Notes: a model not told the origin generated them from the sequence alone. Counted from the stretch's first letter, positions 8,132 through 17,103 are shown. The stretch: DNA of 64,000 bases from Yaniella halotolerans DSM 15476 (GCF_000420805.1 NZ_ATVQ01000001.1:992001-1056000); one strand, 5' to 3'. A program made the numbers and translations.

Positions 8132-9655
8132 CTAGATGCGTCCGTTGAAGGCCTGCATCGCGGAATCTTCTCGTGTTCCGCCGCGGCCGTCACCGATATC
8201 TTCGTAGTCTTCTACCCATTCAATTTTGCGTACCCATTTAACCATTTTATAGCCGTGGCTGGATTCCACCCGTAACCGCAACGGTGCACCGAGATGGTCA
8301 TCCAGGGGTCGATCATTGCGTTCGTATGCCAGAATCGTGTCATCCTCGTAGGCGTCGCGCAGTGGGATCACCGCATAGAACGGTTCGCGCGGCCGGTTGT
8401 CGTACATGACCTGGGCCAGACCGTGGGATTCGATCATCACATAGTTGGCGTTCTCAGGCCGCGGGCCCAGCAACTCCAGAACGTCGCGGAGTTTCACACC
8501 GGCCCACTTGGAAGTAGCGGTCCAGCCCTGCATGCACGAGTGGATGCCAATGTATTCGTGACGTGGCATCGAGCGCAGATCCTCCAGGCTCAGCTGCTTG
8601 GTTTCGCCGTTGAGTCCGCCCCCGAGTTCCAGTCGCCAGTCAGACCAGTCGGTATCGCGGTGCTGCAACCACTCGGGCGACTCATCTTGGGTGGGCGGTA
8701 GGCCATTGGTCCAGTGGAACTCCGAAATATCCTTTTCGGTGAACACCTGCTGTTTGGACATGCGTGAGCGCATCCAGTTCAAAAACACTTGGCGGCCCGG
8801 TTCAGTCACAGCAACGAGGAAGCGTTGGGCACGTGGTCGATTTGCAAGGCTCCAGTAACTCAGGCTGATCAACAACGCGATGACCACAACGATCGTGATC
8901 AGTGCGATGGTGAATGCTTGCGCATAATATTCTGGCTGATTCGCCTCCACACCTAGGATCATGTGGGGCAGGTTGTATTCCGGGTGGACCAGAAACACCA
9001 AACCAACGTGTCCGATGATGAACACGATGAATGCTGCGTGACAGATGAAGTGCAGCGAGCGGACTACCTGGGGGCCGCCGAAGAGTTTTATGTACCAGGG
9101 GAATCGGGATCGAATAGCCGGCGACATGGCCAGACCGGTCAGGATCAACAATGGGGCCAGCAGGAAGACGACCCCGCTGTAGGTGAGCATTTGGAGCGCG
9201 TCGTAGGGTTGGAAGTGCTCAAGCGCCGGGACTCCGAAGCCCGCATAGATTTTGAAGGATTCCCAGGCTTGCGGGAAGACGTTCCACGACGTTGGAACAA
9301 TCCTCGTCCACAGTCCGGTGGCGAACAGCATGATTACATAGAACAGCCCGTTGACGACCCACAGCATGACGCCCAGGCCGTGCCAGTGGCGCCCCAGGCC
9401 AATATTTTCTCGACCCGGTAGCGCCAACAACGGCGACATGGATCGTTCGTCCATCAGTGAGGTGTAGACGCCTTCTTCTTCGGGCAGCTTTCGCCGGGTG
9501 AAGCGTAACCATTCAGTGCCGGGTTTGGAGTCATTACGCCACCACAGCCTGGGCAACGACGCCAGTATTTCCCATCCGCTACGGATGAGAATGCCAAGCA
9601 GCACGAAATTGAATAGGTGTGAGGCTCGCAGCCAGAAAGGGAAATCTGCTTCCAT
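8132..9655 (-). CDS. Membrane cytochrome b fused to a sulfite-oxidase-type molybdopterin domain, copy A
   Basis: The 507-residue protein joins two modules. Residues 1-250 form a cytochrome b-like membrane part with candidate haem ligands in GRHWHGLGVMLW and HFICHAAFIVFIIGH. Residues 310-507 form a sulfite-oxidase-family molybdenum-cofactor domain with the candidate molybdenum-binding Cys in IGIHSCMQGWTATSKW. There is no Tat signal; the membrane part acts as anchor. This resembles MsrP and MsrQ joined in one chain, so quinol-linked reduction or oxidation of a sulfur or nitrogen compound is likely; the substrate is unknown. GAGGAG lies six bases before the ATG. A close paralogue is at 29351-30874. 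Confidence 0.85.
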   Translation of the reverse strand: MEADFPFWLRASHLFNFVLLGILIRSGWEILASLPRLWWRNDSKPGTEWLRFTRRKLPEEEGVYTSLMDERSMSPLLALPGRENIGLGRHWHGLGVMLWVVNGLFYVIMLFATGLWTRIVPTSWNVFPQAWESFKIYAGFGVPALEHFQPYDALQMLTYSGVVFLLAPLLILTGLAMSPAIRSRFPWYIKLFGGPQVVRSLHFICHAAFIVFIIGHVGLVFLVHPEYNLPHMILGVEANQPEYYAQAFTIALITIVVVIALLISLSYWSLANRPRAQRFLVAVTEPGRQVFLNWMRSRMSKQQVFTEKDISEFHWTNGLPPTQDESPEWLQHRDTDWSDWRLELGGGLNGETKQLSLEDLRSMPRHEYIGIHSCMQGWTATSKWAGVKLRDVLELLGPRPENANYVMIESHGLAQVMYDNRPREPFYAVIPLRDAYEDDTILAYERNDRPLDDHLGAPLRLRVESSHGYKMVKWVRKIEWVEDYEDIGDGRGGTREDSAMQAFNGRI

Positions 9656-9928
9656 GTTGGGCTCCTCGTGGGCTCACTTGACGTTTCCTGGGAGCCCGCT
9701 GAAAATCAGCGTATCAATGGGTTGGTAGAGCTTCAATAGCTGCTCGGACACTACGTTGTTACGGCCTGCAGATAGGCGTGCGGTGCCTTCGGCCCCCATT
9801 GCTGGTCAACAACGCGGAAGCCGGCCGACTCTCCAACGATATGCTCACGGCACGGCAGGGCTAGCCAGCAGGTGTTGTGTATTCGTTACGATCAAAGAGT
9901 CCCTGTCGTTCACGAAAGGCACGAGCCA

Positions 9929-10249
9929 ATGTCTCGATCAACGTATATGCATTTGCAAAACATCCTGAATTTTCTGCTGGATGATCACGCCATCAGTGAC
10001 TTTGGTGAATCTACCCTTGACATCGAGTCCTACGAATCGCTGCATGCCAAAGCGGATGCACTGTGCAGTGCCTGCGGTGGCGACCCAGCAACCTGGGAAA
10101 ATGACTCGCTGGCTCAATTGCAACCGAAACTGGATTTTTTGCTAGAGCATCACGAGATCGAATTCGATGACACCGACTTTGATCCAGATTCGCTTGCAAC
10201 CGTCGAAGCCAAACTCACCGAGCTCTATAACGCGCACGCAAACAACTAA
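9929..10249 (+). CDS. Small acidic repeat protein of the Moco/cytochrome b cassette, copy A
   Basis: A 106-residue acidic, helical protein of unknown function that diverges from the oxidoreductase gene. It contains two copies of a roughly 45-residue unit, beginning LQNILNFLLDDH and LQPKLDFLLEHH, each followed by a Phe-Asp patch and an AK-L/D helix. ATG at 9929 is chosen because its paralogue (28872-29195) starts at the matching place and AAAGG lies upstream. The motif ATTCGTTAC occurs 48 bases before the start and at the same distance before the paralogue, suggesting common control. The first unit has a Cys pair (LCSACGG). Confidence 0.75.
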   Translation: MSRSTYMHLQNILNFLLDDHAISDFGESTLDIESYESLHAKADALCSACGGDPATWENDSLAQLQPKLDFLLEHHEIEFDDTDFDPDSLATVEAKLTELYNAHANN

Positions 10250-10261
10250 GCCCTGGTGAGG

Positions 10262-11092
10262 TTAGGCGGTTTTGCGGAAGTGGAAGATCCCCCAGGACAG
10301 CAGTCCACGGTTCCCGGCGTCTACCCAGTGCTGCAGCCCCTTCGTCATGCCGTCGAGGTATTCTTGGCTCGCGGTCTGCAACAGCTCGTCGGTATTCGCC
10401 TGAGTTTCTTCCAGCACCCGACCGTAGTGTTGCGGCAGCATCTCGCTGAGGTCATCAAATTCCACGAGCTCTAGCCCTACTTCGGCGGCAAGGTGTTTGT
10501 ACTCGTCCGGGGAGGCCAGCGAGCTCAAGTTCAGGCGTTCCAGCACACCGGACAGCTCTGAAGCTGAGACACCATCGGCTGCCATGGGGTCTGTGAAGAG
10601 GAATTCACCGCCGGGTTTAAGAATTCTTGCGGCTTCTGCCATGGGGAGGTCGCGGCGTTCGGCATGGAGGAACGCGTCTTGTGACCAGACGAGGTCAGCG
10701 GTGTCGTCTTCGGCGGGAACGTTGTTGTAGCTGGCATCGACGACGGTGATTTTTTCGGCCGTACCGGCAAGCTGATTTAGCTGTTCGGCGCGACGATTTT
10801 GTTCACCACTGAGATTGACCGCCAAGATCTGGGTGTTCAGTTCAGCTTGCAGATACCGGGCGGCGCCACAATAACCGGAACCAAAGTCCACCGCGTAATC
10901 GATGGAGTCCTGTTGGATTTTGCTGACCATGTGTTCCATAGTGCGGTGGCTTGCGTCGGCGATCGGCTCGTCAGGAGTCTCATACAAGCCCAGGTGGATA
11001 TCGTCCCCACCCCAGATCTGTGAATAAAACGCTCCTGCGTCTTCACTATCGTAGGCGGCCCTGGCGACCAGTTCAGATTCGTTGTACGGCAA
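10262..11092 (-). CDS. Sarcosine/dimethylglycine N-methyltransferase-like protein
   Basis: The 276-residue soluble protein has a class I SAM fold with motif I VDFGSGYCGAARYL and WSQDAFLHAERR. The N-terminal AAYDSEDAGAFYSQIWGGDD and the ILKPGGEFLFTDPMAAD segment match the enzymes that methylate sarcosine and dimethylglycine to glycine betaine, an osmoprotectant. The glycine/sarcosine methyltransferase that normally precedes it is not in this window. It stands alone, converging on the small repeat-protein gene 12 bases away. The substrate assignment comes from family motifs and is good but not proven. Confidence 0.8.
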   Translation of the reverse strand: MPYNESELVARAAYDSEDAGAFYSQIWGGDDIHLGLYETPDEPIADASHRTMEHMVSKIQQDSIDYAVDFGSGYCGAARYLQAELNTQILAVNLSGEQNRRAEQLNQLAGTAEKITVVDASYNNVPAEDDTADLVWSQDAFLHAERRDLPMAEAARILKPGGEFLFTDPMAADGVSASELSGVLERLNLSSLASPDEYKHLAAEVGLELVEFDDLSEMLPQHYGRVLEETQANTDELLQTASQEYLDGMTKGLQHWVDAGNRGLLSWGIFHFRKTA

Positions 11093-11200
11093 GAAGTCTC
11101 CTTCAGTCGTTGGTGATTGCTCCCCACTCTAAAGACTTCGTGGCCTAGCTCTCAGACTCGGTGCCATAAACCGTCACGTAGTGCTGTTTAAGTACCAAAT

Positions 11201-11230
11201 TGGGGCCTCGAAGCACTGTTCGAGACCCCA
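11201..11230 (-). terminator. Stem-loop, likely transcription terminator
   Basis: TGGGGCCTCGAA (11201-11212) and TTCGAGACCCCA (11219-11230) pair with one mismatch around a 6-base loop. A short A/T stretch lies on each side, so it may work in both directions. It sits just after the end of the leftward GntR/ABC operon. Confidence 0.55.
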
Positions 11231-11243
11231 TTTTGGTGGTGGT

Positions 11244-12008
11244 TTAGCTAACGGTAGCTTTCCGGATCAGCCAGTAGTTGAGTCCGCCGAGCAAGACCGT
11301 TGCGAGCAGTCCCCAACCAGCGAGTGTGAACGCCGTCTGGTCAACGAACCATAGGCCGACGTTTGGCCACCACTCGTTGAGGGTGGTTATGGCGACGAGG
11401 CCAAGGAGCACGACGATGAAGCCAAGAATCACGGTCCACAGTATGGGGATAGATACCCGACGGTAGAGAATGGCCCAGAAGAATCCGAAGCACATGAAGA
11501 ACAGTGTGACCACTGTGCCAAAGGCTCCGACCCCCAGCATTCCACCGACGTCGTCCAGAAATGGTGCGCCCAGCACGTAAATGTGTCGGCCAAAACCATC
11601 CGTAAGGCGTTCAATCCAGAACCCAAACATGGCGAGCAGACCGTACCCGACCGATACCACCGCGAAGGTCAGGTAGGTACCGATGAGGTAGACGCGTCGG
11701 CTATAGCTCAGGGCGACCGAAAACGGGAACGTATGTGATGCCGTGTAGGCTGCCATAAACGCCAGGTACCAGATGGGTGCCTGAGCAGCTCCCATCGAGC
11801 TGAGTGGTTCTTCTACAGGAATGCGCTCGGGCATCTGTGAATCGATCAAAAATCCGATGCCGGTTCCCAGTACCCACGCGAGCAAGAAGATGCCGATCGG
11901 TAGCCAAATAAAGGACCACGGCACGGCGAACTGCAGTCGGAAAGCGGCGGGGACCCGAGCAAAACTCGAGCGATTTGTTGTCGTTTGGTGCAGTGTTGTG
12001 GTAGTCAT
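11244..12008 (-). CDS. ABC transporter permease of a YtrA-type operon
   Basis: A 254-residue membrane protein with about six membrane segments, no signal peptide, and an N-terminal basic tail. Its ATG overlaps the stop of the ATPase gene by one base, so the two are translated together. It is the membrane half of a small ABC exporter whose operon begins with a GntR/YtrA regulator. Such operons in Gram-positive bacteria respond to cell-wall-active antibiotics or envelope stress; the role here is inferred from that context. The sequence of the permease itself is poorly conserved. Confidence 0.8.
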   Translation of the reverse strand: MTTTTLHQTTTNRSSFARVPAAFRLQFAVPWSFIWLPIGIFLLAWVLGTGIGFLIDSQMPERIPVEEPLSSMGAAQAPIWYLAFMAAYTASHTFPFSVALSYSRRVYLIGTYLTFAVVSVGYGLLAMFGFWIERLTDGFGRHIYVLGAPFLDDVGGMLGVGAFGTVVTLFFMCFGFFWAILYRRVSIPILWTVILGFIVVLLGLVAITTLNEWWPNVGLWFVDQTAFTLAGWGLLATVLLGGLNYWLIRKATVS

Positions 12009-12931
12009 CAGAACCCCTCCGAGCTAGGGTGCTCTTCGGTATTATTGCGCGTCAGATGCACAATGAGCTGTTGTAGGGAGACGGGCAAGACATCGAGGTC
12101 GAGTTGCTTGACGAGCCGCAGTTCATCGTCGGTCAGTTTGCCCAAGACGGTGACCCGGACGATGCGGCCGAGTTCTTCGCGATCTAACACTTCGCGGCCT
12201 GCCACGACCTGTTGCACCGCTTCTGCCGCACCAACCAGGGTGACTGCTTGATCGCGAAGATCGTCAGCGGTTTCATCCACCAGGATCTTGCCCTGGTCTA
12301 TGACGACGACGTGTTCCAGCAAATATGAAATCTCATCGATCAGGTGTGACGAGACCACGATGGTTCGCGGATGTTCCGTGAAATCCTGCAGGAGCCGGTC
12401 ATAGAATAACTGGCGTGCCACGGCGTCGAGTCCCATATATGGTTCGTCGAACACCGTCAGCGGCGCCCGCGATGCTAAGCCGATAATCACTCCGACGGCC
12501 GACTTTTGACCGCGCGACATTTTCTTAATCGGAGTTTTGAGCGGAACTCGAAAGTCCTCGATCAACCGCTGCTCAAACTCGGCGTCCCAGTTTTCGAAAG
12601 CGTCTCGAGCCGCAGCGAATGCGTGTTTCGCCAGCGCGTCTTCGGGGTAGCGCTGGTCTTCACGAACGAAGCAGATATCGGGCAGCACCTGTTCGTTTTC
12701 GTGCGGCGTCTGACCAAACACCCGGATCTGACCTTCAGAAGGCCAATCCTGTGCCGTCATAACCGACATCATGGTGGTCTTCCCGGCCCCATTTCGGCCG
12801 AGCAGACCGTGAATCTTATCTTTTTCGAAGTTGAGGGTGACATTATCAAGGGCAATGGTGTCTTTATAACGGCGGGTGACGCCGTGTGCTTCAATTGCCC
12901 TGACACGTTGTGCAGTATCCGGGGTAGTCAT
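12008..12931 (-). CDS. ABC transporter ATP-binding protein of a YtrA-type operon
   Basis: The 307-residue ATPase has Walker A GRNGAGKTT, a variant signature MSRGQKSAV (Arg in place of the first Gly of LSGGQ) and Walker B LTVFDEPYMGLD. The C-terminal 80 residues are an extra regulatory domain. AGGAG lies before the ATG. The gene lies 12 bases after the GntR regulator gene and overlaps the permease start. The altered signature motif is typical of YtrB/YtrE-like ATPases and does not by itself mean loss of function. Confidence 0.88.
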   Translation of the reverse strand: MTTPDTAQRVRAIEAHGVTRRYKDTIALDNVTLNFEKDKIHGLLGRNGAGKTTMMSVMTAQDWPSEGQIRVFGQTPHENEQVLPDICFVREDQRYPEDALAKHAFAAARDAFENWDAEFEQRLIEDFRVPLKTPIKKMSRGQKSAVGVIIGLASRAPLTVFDEPYMGLDAVARQLFYDRLLQDFTEHPRTIVVSSHLIDEISYLLEHVVVIDQGKILVDETADDLRDQAVTLVGAAEAVQQVVAGREVLDREELGRIVRVTVLGKLTDDELRLVKQLDLDVLPVSLQQLIVHLTRNNTEEHPSSEGF

Positions 12932-12943
12932 GTTTTCTCCTCG

Positions 12944-13300
12944 TTAGGAAGCATCGCGGTTTCGAATCATCGATAGAACCGCTTCAGTATCGAGTCCAAT
13001 TGCCCTTGCTTCTGCCAGCAGGGGATCAAGGTAGTGCTGTGCAAACTGTTCAACTCGTTCATCGCGCACGATTTGTTGTGCGCCGGGCGCCACGAACGTT
13101 CCCAAACCACGTCGCTTCACCAAGATGCCTCGATCGACGAGTAGGTTGATGCCTTTGCCGGCGGTTGCCGGGTTGACGCGGTAGAAGGCCGAGAGTTCAT
13201 TCGTTGATGGCGCCTGGTCTTCTTCAGCCAACGAACCGTCGAGTATCGACGCCTCGATCTTCTCTGCGATCTGTAGAAACAGTGGACGACCATCATCCAT
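12944..13300 (-). CDS. GntR family transcriptional regulator, YtrA subfamily
   Basis: The 118-residue regulator has the short YtrA form: a winged helix at residues 5-70 (PLFLQIAEKIEASIL, then TNELSAFYRVNPATAGKGINLLVDRGIL and the wing GLGTFV) and a short helical tail for dimer contacts instead of an effector domain. ATG at 13300 is preferred to ATG at 13318 because AAGGTGAG precedes it. It heads the operon with the ABC genes and probably represses it through the dyad at 13353-13376. Confidence 0.88.
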   Translation of the reverse strand: MDDGRPLFLQIAEKIEASILDGSLAEEDQAPSTNELSAFYRVNPATAGKGINLLVDRGILVKRRGLGTFVAPGAQQIVRDERVEQFAQHYLDPLLAEARAIGLDTEAVLSMIRNRDAS

Positions 13301-13352
13301 AGAACTCACCTTCCACATGTGTGAAATAGCTTCGCGGGTACATTACCTCGCT

Positions 13353-13376
13353 GGTTCATTAGTGTACTAACTAACC
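13353..13376. promoter_or_regulatory. Inverted repeat upstream of the GntR gene, candidate YtrA operator
   Basis: GGTTCATTAGT (13353-13363) and ACTAACTAACC (13366-13376) pair at 9 of 11 positions around GT. The core TTAGT-GT-ACTAA is perfect. It lies about 50 bases before the regulator start, the usual place for an autoregulatory GntR site. Confidence 0.55.
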
Positions 13377-13449
13377 AATGAAGGTGCAAGTGTTTGGCAA
13401 AGAAAATGCCAGCACCAACAATCGGCACTGGCGCTCCAGCGCCGCGGCA

Positions 13450-14394
13450 TTAACTCAGGTCGTGTTTCAACACCGCTGGTTCATGCGCGGCGATATCGGC
13501 GGTCTCGATCTGGAACGTTGAGTGATGAACAGCCACTTCGAAGTGTTCGGTGATGCATTCCTGAACGGCTTTAAGCTGTTGCGCCACATGGCCTGAAGTG
13601 AAGCACTCGTCTTTAACGACGATGTGGGCGGTCAGAACGGGCAAACCGGTCGCCACAGTGGATGCGTGCAGGTCATGCACATCGATCACGTGCTCGAGTT
13701 CCATGATGTGACGGCGCACCTCATCGAGATCGAGTCCCTTGGGGGTAAATTCCATGAGCACGCTGAGCGTCTCTCGCATCAATACATAGGCACGGGGCAC
13801 AATCAAAGCGACGATGAACAAACTGGCGAGCGCATCTGCCTGCAAGAATCCGGTCGTAGCCATGACGATCGCGGCCACAATGACGCCGAGCGAACCAAGC
13901 GCGTCGTTGAGCACTTCGAGAAATGCTGCGCGCATGTTGAAATTGGCTCCGCGGCTTGAGGCTAGCACCGTGAGCGCAAGAATATTTGCGACCAGCCCGA
14001 GCACACCGAAGACCAACAGTTCCATCGGCGGAACCTCCGGGGGCTCCACCAGACGACGAATCCCCTCGATGGCCGCATACACACCAATGCCCAACAACAA
14101 GGTGGCTTGCCCGAGTGCGGCGATGACTTCGATGCGCCGAAAACCCCAAGTGCGCTTCGGCGTTGGCGGTTTGAGCATCAGGGTCGCCGCGATAAGCGCT
14201 ACGAGGAGGCCCGACGCGTCGGTAATGGCATGGACGGTATCGGCCAACAGCGCCAAACTGCCGGTGATGATGGTACCAACCAGCTGCACGACGACAATGC
14301 TTGCGGTAACACCAAAGGCGATCCACAGTTTGATGCGGTGATCGCCCGACTGGCCACTCTCTGCAGCGGGGCTGTGATTATGCCCTGCACCCAT
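13450..14394 (-). CDS. Cation diffusion facilitator, CzcD/ZitB-like metal efflux protein
   Basis: The 314-residue protein has six membrane segments and a C-terminal cytoplasmic metal-binding domain. The N-terminus has GAGHNHSP. Segment 2 has the metal site HAITD. In segment 5 the expected HxxxD appears as EVLND, with Glu in place of His. The C-terminal domain has HVIDVHDLHAS. Members export zinc, cadmium or cobalt in exchange for protons; the Glu may shift metal preference. It lies four bases after an ArsR-type regulator gene, forming a sensor-pump operon. Confidence 0.9.
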   Translation of the reverse strand: MGAGHNHSPAAESGQSGDHRIKLWIAFGVTASIVVVQLVGTIITGSLALLADTVHAITDASGLLVALIAATLMLKPPTPKRTWGFRRIEVIAALGQATLLLGIGVYAAIEGIRRLVEPPEVPPMELLVFGVLGLVANILALTVLASSRGANFNMRAAFLEVLNDALGSLGVIVAAIVMATTGFLQADALASLFIVALIVPRAYVLMRETLSVLMEFTPKGLDLDEVRRHIMELEHVIDVHDLHASTVATGLPVLTAHIVVKDECFTSGHVAQQLKAVQECITEHFEVAVHHSTFQIETADIAAHEPAVLKHDLS

Positions 14395-14397
14395 GGC

Positions 14398-14766
14398 TTA
14401 CTCCCTCACTTCTTGCCCACCAGCCCGCAGGTGGGCACACAGTTGCACCGAATGGCCGGTCGCCTCCAGCATCTTTTCCGCCGCGGCCACCAGAATTTTG
14501 AGGAGCGCGGGCTCCGCAAGGTCATACCAAGTCGCACGCCCTTCGGGACGGGCCACGACCAGCCCGCACTCGACCAGAAATCGTAGATGTTTGCTGATCG
14601 TGGACTGCGCTAATCCCATGTGCTCGACGAGATCGCGCACTCGATGCTCACCCGAGGCCAAGTGCTGCACCACCGCAAGCCGCGTGGGGTCGGCCAGGGC
14701 CTGAAAGAGATGGGCATAGGAGCGGGTCGCAGACTCATCGAAACCATTCATCTGATTGATCGCCAT
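14398..14766 (-). CDS. ArsR/SmtB family metal-responsive repressor
   Basis: A 122-residue winged-helix repressor from ATG 14766 (or 14751). The helix-turn-helix is EHMGLAQSTISKHLRFLVECGLVVARPEG, followed by the wing and a C-terminal helix. Cys in LVECGLV and the His/Cys cluster HSVQLCAHLR near the C-terminus are candidate metal ligands, similar in placement to CmtR-type cadmium/lead sensors. It should repress itself and the CDF efflux gene that follows. An AACTT-G-AAGTT dyad at 14863-14873, about 100 bases upstream, is a possible operator. Confidence 0.88.
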   Translation of the reverse strand: MAINQMNGFDESATRSYAHLFQALADPTRLAVVQHLASGEHRVRDLVEHMGLAQSTISKHLRFLVECGLVVARPEGRATWYDLAEPALLKILVAAAEKMLEATGHSVQLCAHLRAGGQEVRE

Positions 14767-14895
14767 ACAACGATGATATTCCCTGGCGGCGATCTCTTCA
14801 AGGGTCGAAAACCCCTCCCTTGTCGGGGCTTGACGCGCGCGGATACTATATATTTGTACAGTAACTTGAAGTTTCATACAGTGTGCAGGTGAAGG

Positions 14896-15750
14896 ATGCC
14901 CATGGAAGACTCTCGCACCACCACGTTGCGCGGCATTCGCGTCATCACCATCGCACCAAATTTGCCCGGTCCACTGGCCGCACGACGCCTACTGCGTATG
15001 GGAGCGACTGTCGTCAAAGTCGAACCGCCAGGCGGAGATCCCGTGCATGCCTTTCCCGAATGGTACGCAGCGCTGAACAACGGCCAGCACATCTTGTCCT
15101 TGAACCTCAAAGACGAAGCAGATCGAGACCAGTTTGTGAACCTGCTGTCGGACTCGGACCTGCTGCTGTCCTCGATGCGTCCTTCAGCAGCTTCTCGTCT
15201 GGGGCTCTATGACATGATTCAGCAGACCGGTATAGGCCACGTTGAAATCGTGGGAGATGTCGAAAACCCTGAGGCCCCGGGCCATGATCTGACCTATCAA
15301 GCACAAGCCGGCATCCTCCATGGACCCAGCGCGCCGCGGGTTCTCTGGGCGGATGCCCTCGGTGGCGAGCGCGCAACCACGGCAGCGCTCGAAGTACTCT
15401 TGGCCCGACAGCTCACCGCGGAAGAAGACCCGCAAGCCCTCCATCGTCGCATCGGACTGAAGCAAGGTGCGCAGGAGGCCGCAGAGTCGTTTTTGATCGG
15501 TGGCTCCGCTCCCGGTCAGCTCTTATCTGGTGATGCGCCGCAGTACGGCGTGTATCAAACCCGAGACGGCTGGATCGCATTGGCAGCCATTGAACCGCAT
15601 TTCCACGCCGTACTCACCGAGCTGCTCGGGAAAGATCGCGAAACACTGGAAGAACAGTTTGCACGTCGCACGAACGCAGCATGGATCGAGCTAGCCAATG
15701 AGCACGATCTCCCGCTCGTAGCGATCAACCGGCCCACCACTGATCACTGA
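14896..15750 (+). CDS. Short CaiB/BaiF family CoA-transferase-like protein
   Basis: The 284-residue protein shares the N-terminal core of class III CoA transferases and alpha-methylacyl-CoA racemases (GIRVITIAPNLPGPLAARRLLRMGATVVKVEPPGGDP split over residues 12-46) and a C-terminal piece DGWIALAAIEPHF. The family usually has about 380-400 residues, and the central section around the catalytic Asp is much shortened, so activity is doubtful or altered. It diverges from the ArsR gene and overlaps the convergent amidohydrolase gene by seven bases. ATG 14896 (MPMEDSR) or ATG 14902 are both possible starts. Confidence 0.7.
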   Translation: MPMEDSRTTTLRGIRVITIAPNLPGPLAARRLLRMGATVVKVEPPGGDPVHAFPEWYAALNNGQHILSLNLKDEADRDQFVNLLSDSDLLLSSMRPSAASRLGLYDMIQQTGIGHVEIVGDVENPEAPGHDLTYQAQAGILHGPSAPRVLWADALGGERATTAALEVLLARQLTAEEDPQALHRRIGLKQGAQEAAESFLIGGSAPGQLLSGDAPQYGVYQTRDGWIALAAIEPHFHAVLTELLGKDRETLEEQFARRTNAAWIELANEHDLPLVAINRPTTDH

Positions 15751-16637
15751 TTCTTCAACAGTTTATGCGGGGTATGCCAGAGGACATTGCGCATCCACTC
15801 ATCGCCCAAACCCCAGTTGTGCAAGACCTCGAGCTGGTGACTGTAGCTGTGCGGGATGGTTGGGAAATCGGTGCCCAACACAACTTTCTCGCCTAGCTGG
15901 GCCAGGGTTTCAATATACCCCTGGGGCATCGGGGCAACGTGCTCCATATACCCGGTCCCTACCATAGTGGTATCCAAATACACGTTCGGCGCACGACGTG
16001 CCAGTTCCGCGAACTGCTCGTACTCCGGCAGCCCCGCGTGAGCAATGACTAACACCAGGTCCGGATACTTTTCGGCCAGTTCAAAAATCGGACCCGGCCC
16101 GGTGAACTCCCCCTCATGTGGGCCATTGCCACAATGGATAACCACCGGCACACCGGCAGCGGCGATCAACTGCCACGACGATGCCAGCATCGGATCCATG
16201 GCGGAAAACGCACCGACCTGAATATGGATTTTGAAGACCTGCGCGCCGTCTTCCAGCACCTCCCCTACCAGGTCTTCAACACCGGGTTCTGGGAAAAAGG
16301 TTGCCGAGCGGATGGCATCGTCGTGCTGAGCAGCAAATGTTTTTGAGTAATCATTGAGCCAGGCGGCCATACCGGGCCGGTGCGCATAGTTCAGCGTGCT
16401 AAACGCGGTGACGCCGATGTCGCGCAAGATCTGTACACGCTCTTCATCGGAGTACCGGTAGTTGACCGGCCACGCGGGTTCCCCGATCTCCGGTAGCCGA
16501 TCAAAGAAACCCCAGACCTTTTGCTGCACACGATCCGGCATGAAATGCACGTGTAAATCGATCATGCCGTCGAGGCCGAGACCGTTGAGATACGCCCGAA
16601 TCTGGTCATCGGATTCTGGTGGGGCAAGCTGGCTCAA
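15744..16637 (-). CDS. Amidohydrolase-2 family metal-dependent hydrolase
   Basis: A 297-residue TIM-barrel hydrolase. Metal ligands visible in order are HVH in DLHVHFMPD (strand 1), His in VVIHCGNGP, His in LVIAHAGLPEY, and Asp in LGTDFPTIPHSY. Enzymes of this family act as hydrolases or decarboxylases on small ring or carboxylic compounds; the substrate is unknown. The start is TTG at 16637, supported by AGGAG six bases upstream and the absence of a better codon. The next gene to the right, a tautomerase-like protein, diverges from it. Confidence 0.85.
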   Translation of the reverse strand: MSQLAPPESDDQIRAYLNGLGLDGMIDLHVHFMPDRVQQKVWGFFDRLPEIGEPAWPVNYRYSDEERVQILRDIGVTAFSTLNYAHRPGMAAWLNDYSKTFAAQHDDAIRSATFFPEPGVEDLVGEVLEDGAQVFKIHIQVGAFSAMDPMLASSWQLIAAAGVPVVIHCGNGPHEGEFTGPGPIFELAEKYPDLVLVIAHAGLPEYEQFAELARRAPNVYLDTTMVGTGYMEHVAPMPQGYIETLAQLGEKVVLGTDFPTIPHSYSHQLEVLHNWGLGDEWMRNVLWHTPHKLLKNQ

Positions 16638-16725
16638 GATTGACTCCTTTAGTGATCGCTAGCGCCTGACCACAGTCTAGTAATGTGAAACACACATAAC
16701 CCATGTCAGCTCAAAGGACTTCATC

Positions 16726-16953
16726 ATGCCACACATTGCTATCACCCTGCATCCCGGCCGCGACGACGCCACCAAACGCGATATTGCCGAGAAAATGCAG
16801 CAGCACTACGTCGAGACCTTCGGCACCGATGTTGAAGCCGTATCGGTATCGATTGTTGAGGTACCGGCCGAAGACTTCACCGAAACCGTCCAAGAACGCT
16901 ACCGGGCCGAAGACCTTTACATTTCTTCTAGGGCTGTCCCTGCGAACGAGTAA
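16726..16953 (+). CDS. 4-oxalocrotonate tautomerase-like small enzyme
   Basis: A 75-residue protein that begins Met-Pro-His-Ile. In this superfamily the Met is removed and Pro1 becomes the catalytic base for keto-enol tautomerisation. The length fits a single beta-alpha-beta subunit that works as a dimer or hexamer. AAAGGA is seven bases before ATG. It may act with the divergent amidohydrolase on the same aromatic or dicarboxylic intermediates, which is inference. Confidence 0.75.
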   Translation: MPHIAITLHPGRDDATKRDIAEKMQQHYVETFGTDVEAVSVSIVEVPAEDFTETVQERYRAEDLYISSRAVPANE

Positions 16954-17103
16954 TTGCCACGTCGCTGAAATGCTGACGATAGGCCGTCGGGTTGTGCCAT
17001 ACGCCGTAACGACGTTTTGGCGCAACGTCACCCGGCTAGCAAAACCACAGGCTTGAGCCACTTGGCAGAACGAAGTGCCTCAATCTTTACCTGCTTTCGT
17101 GTC

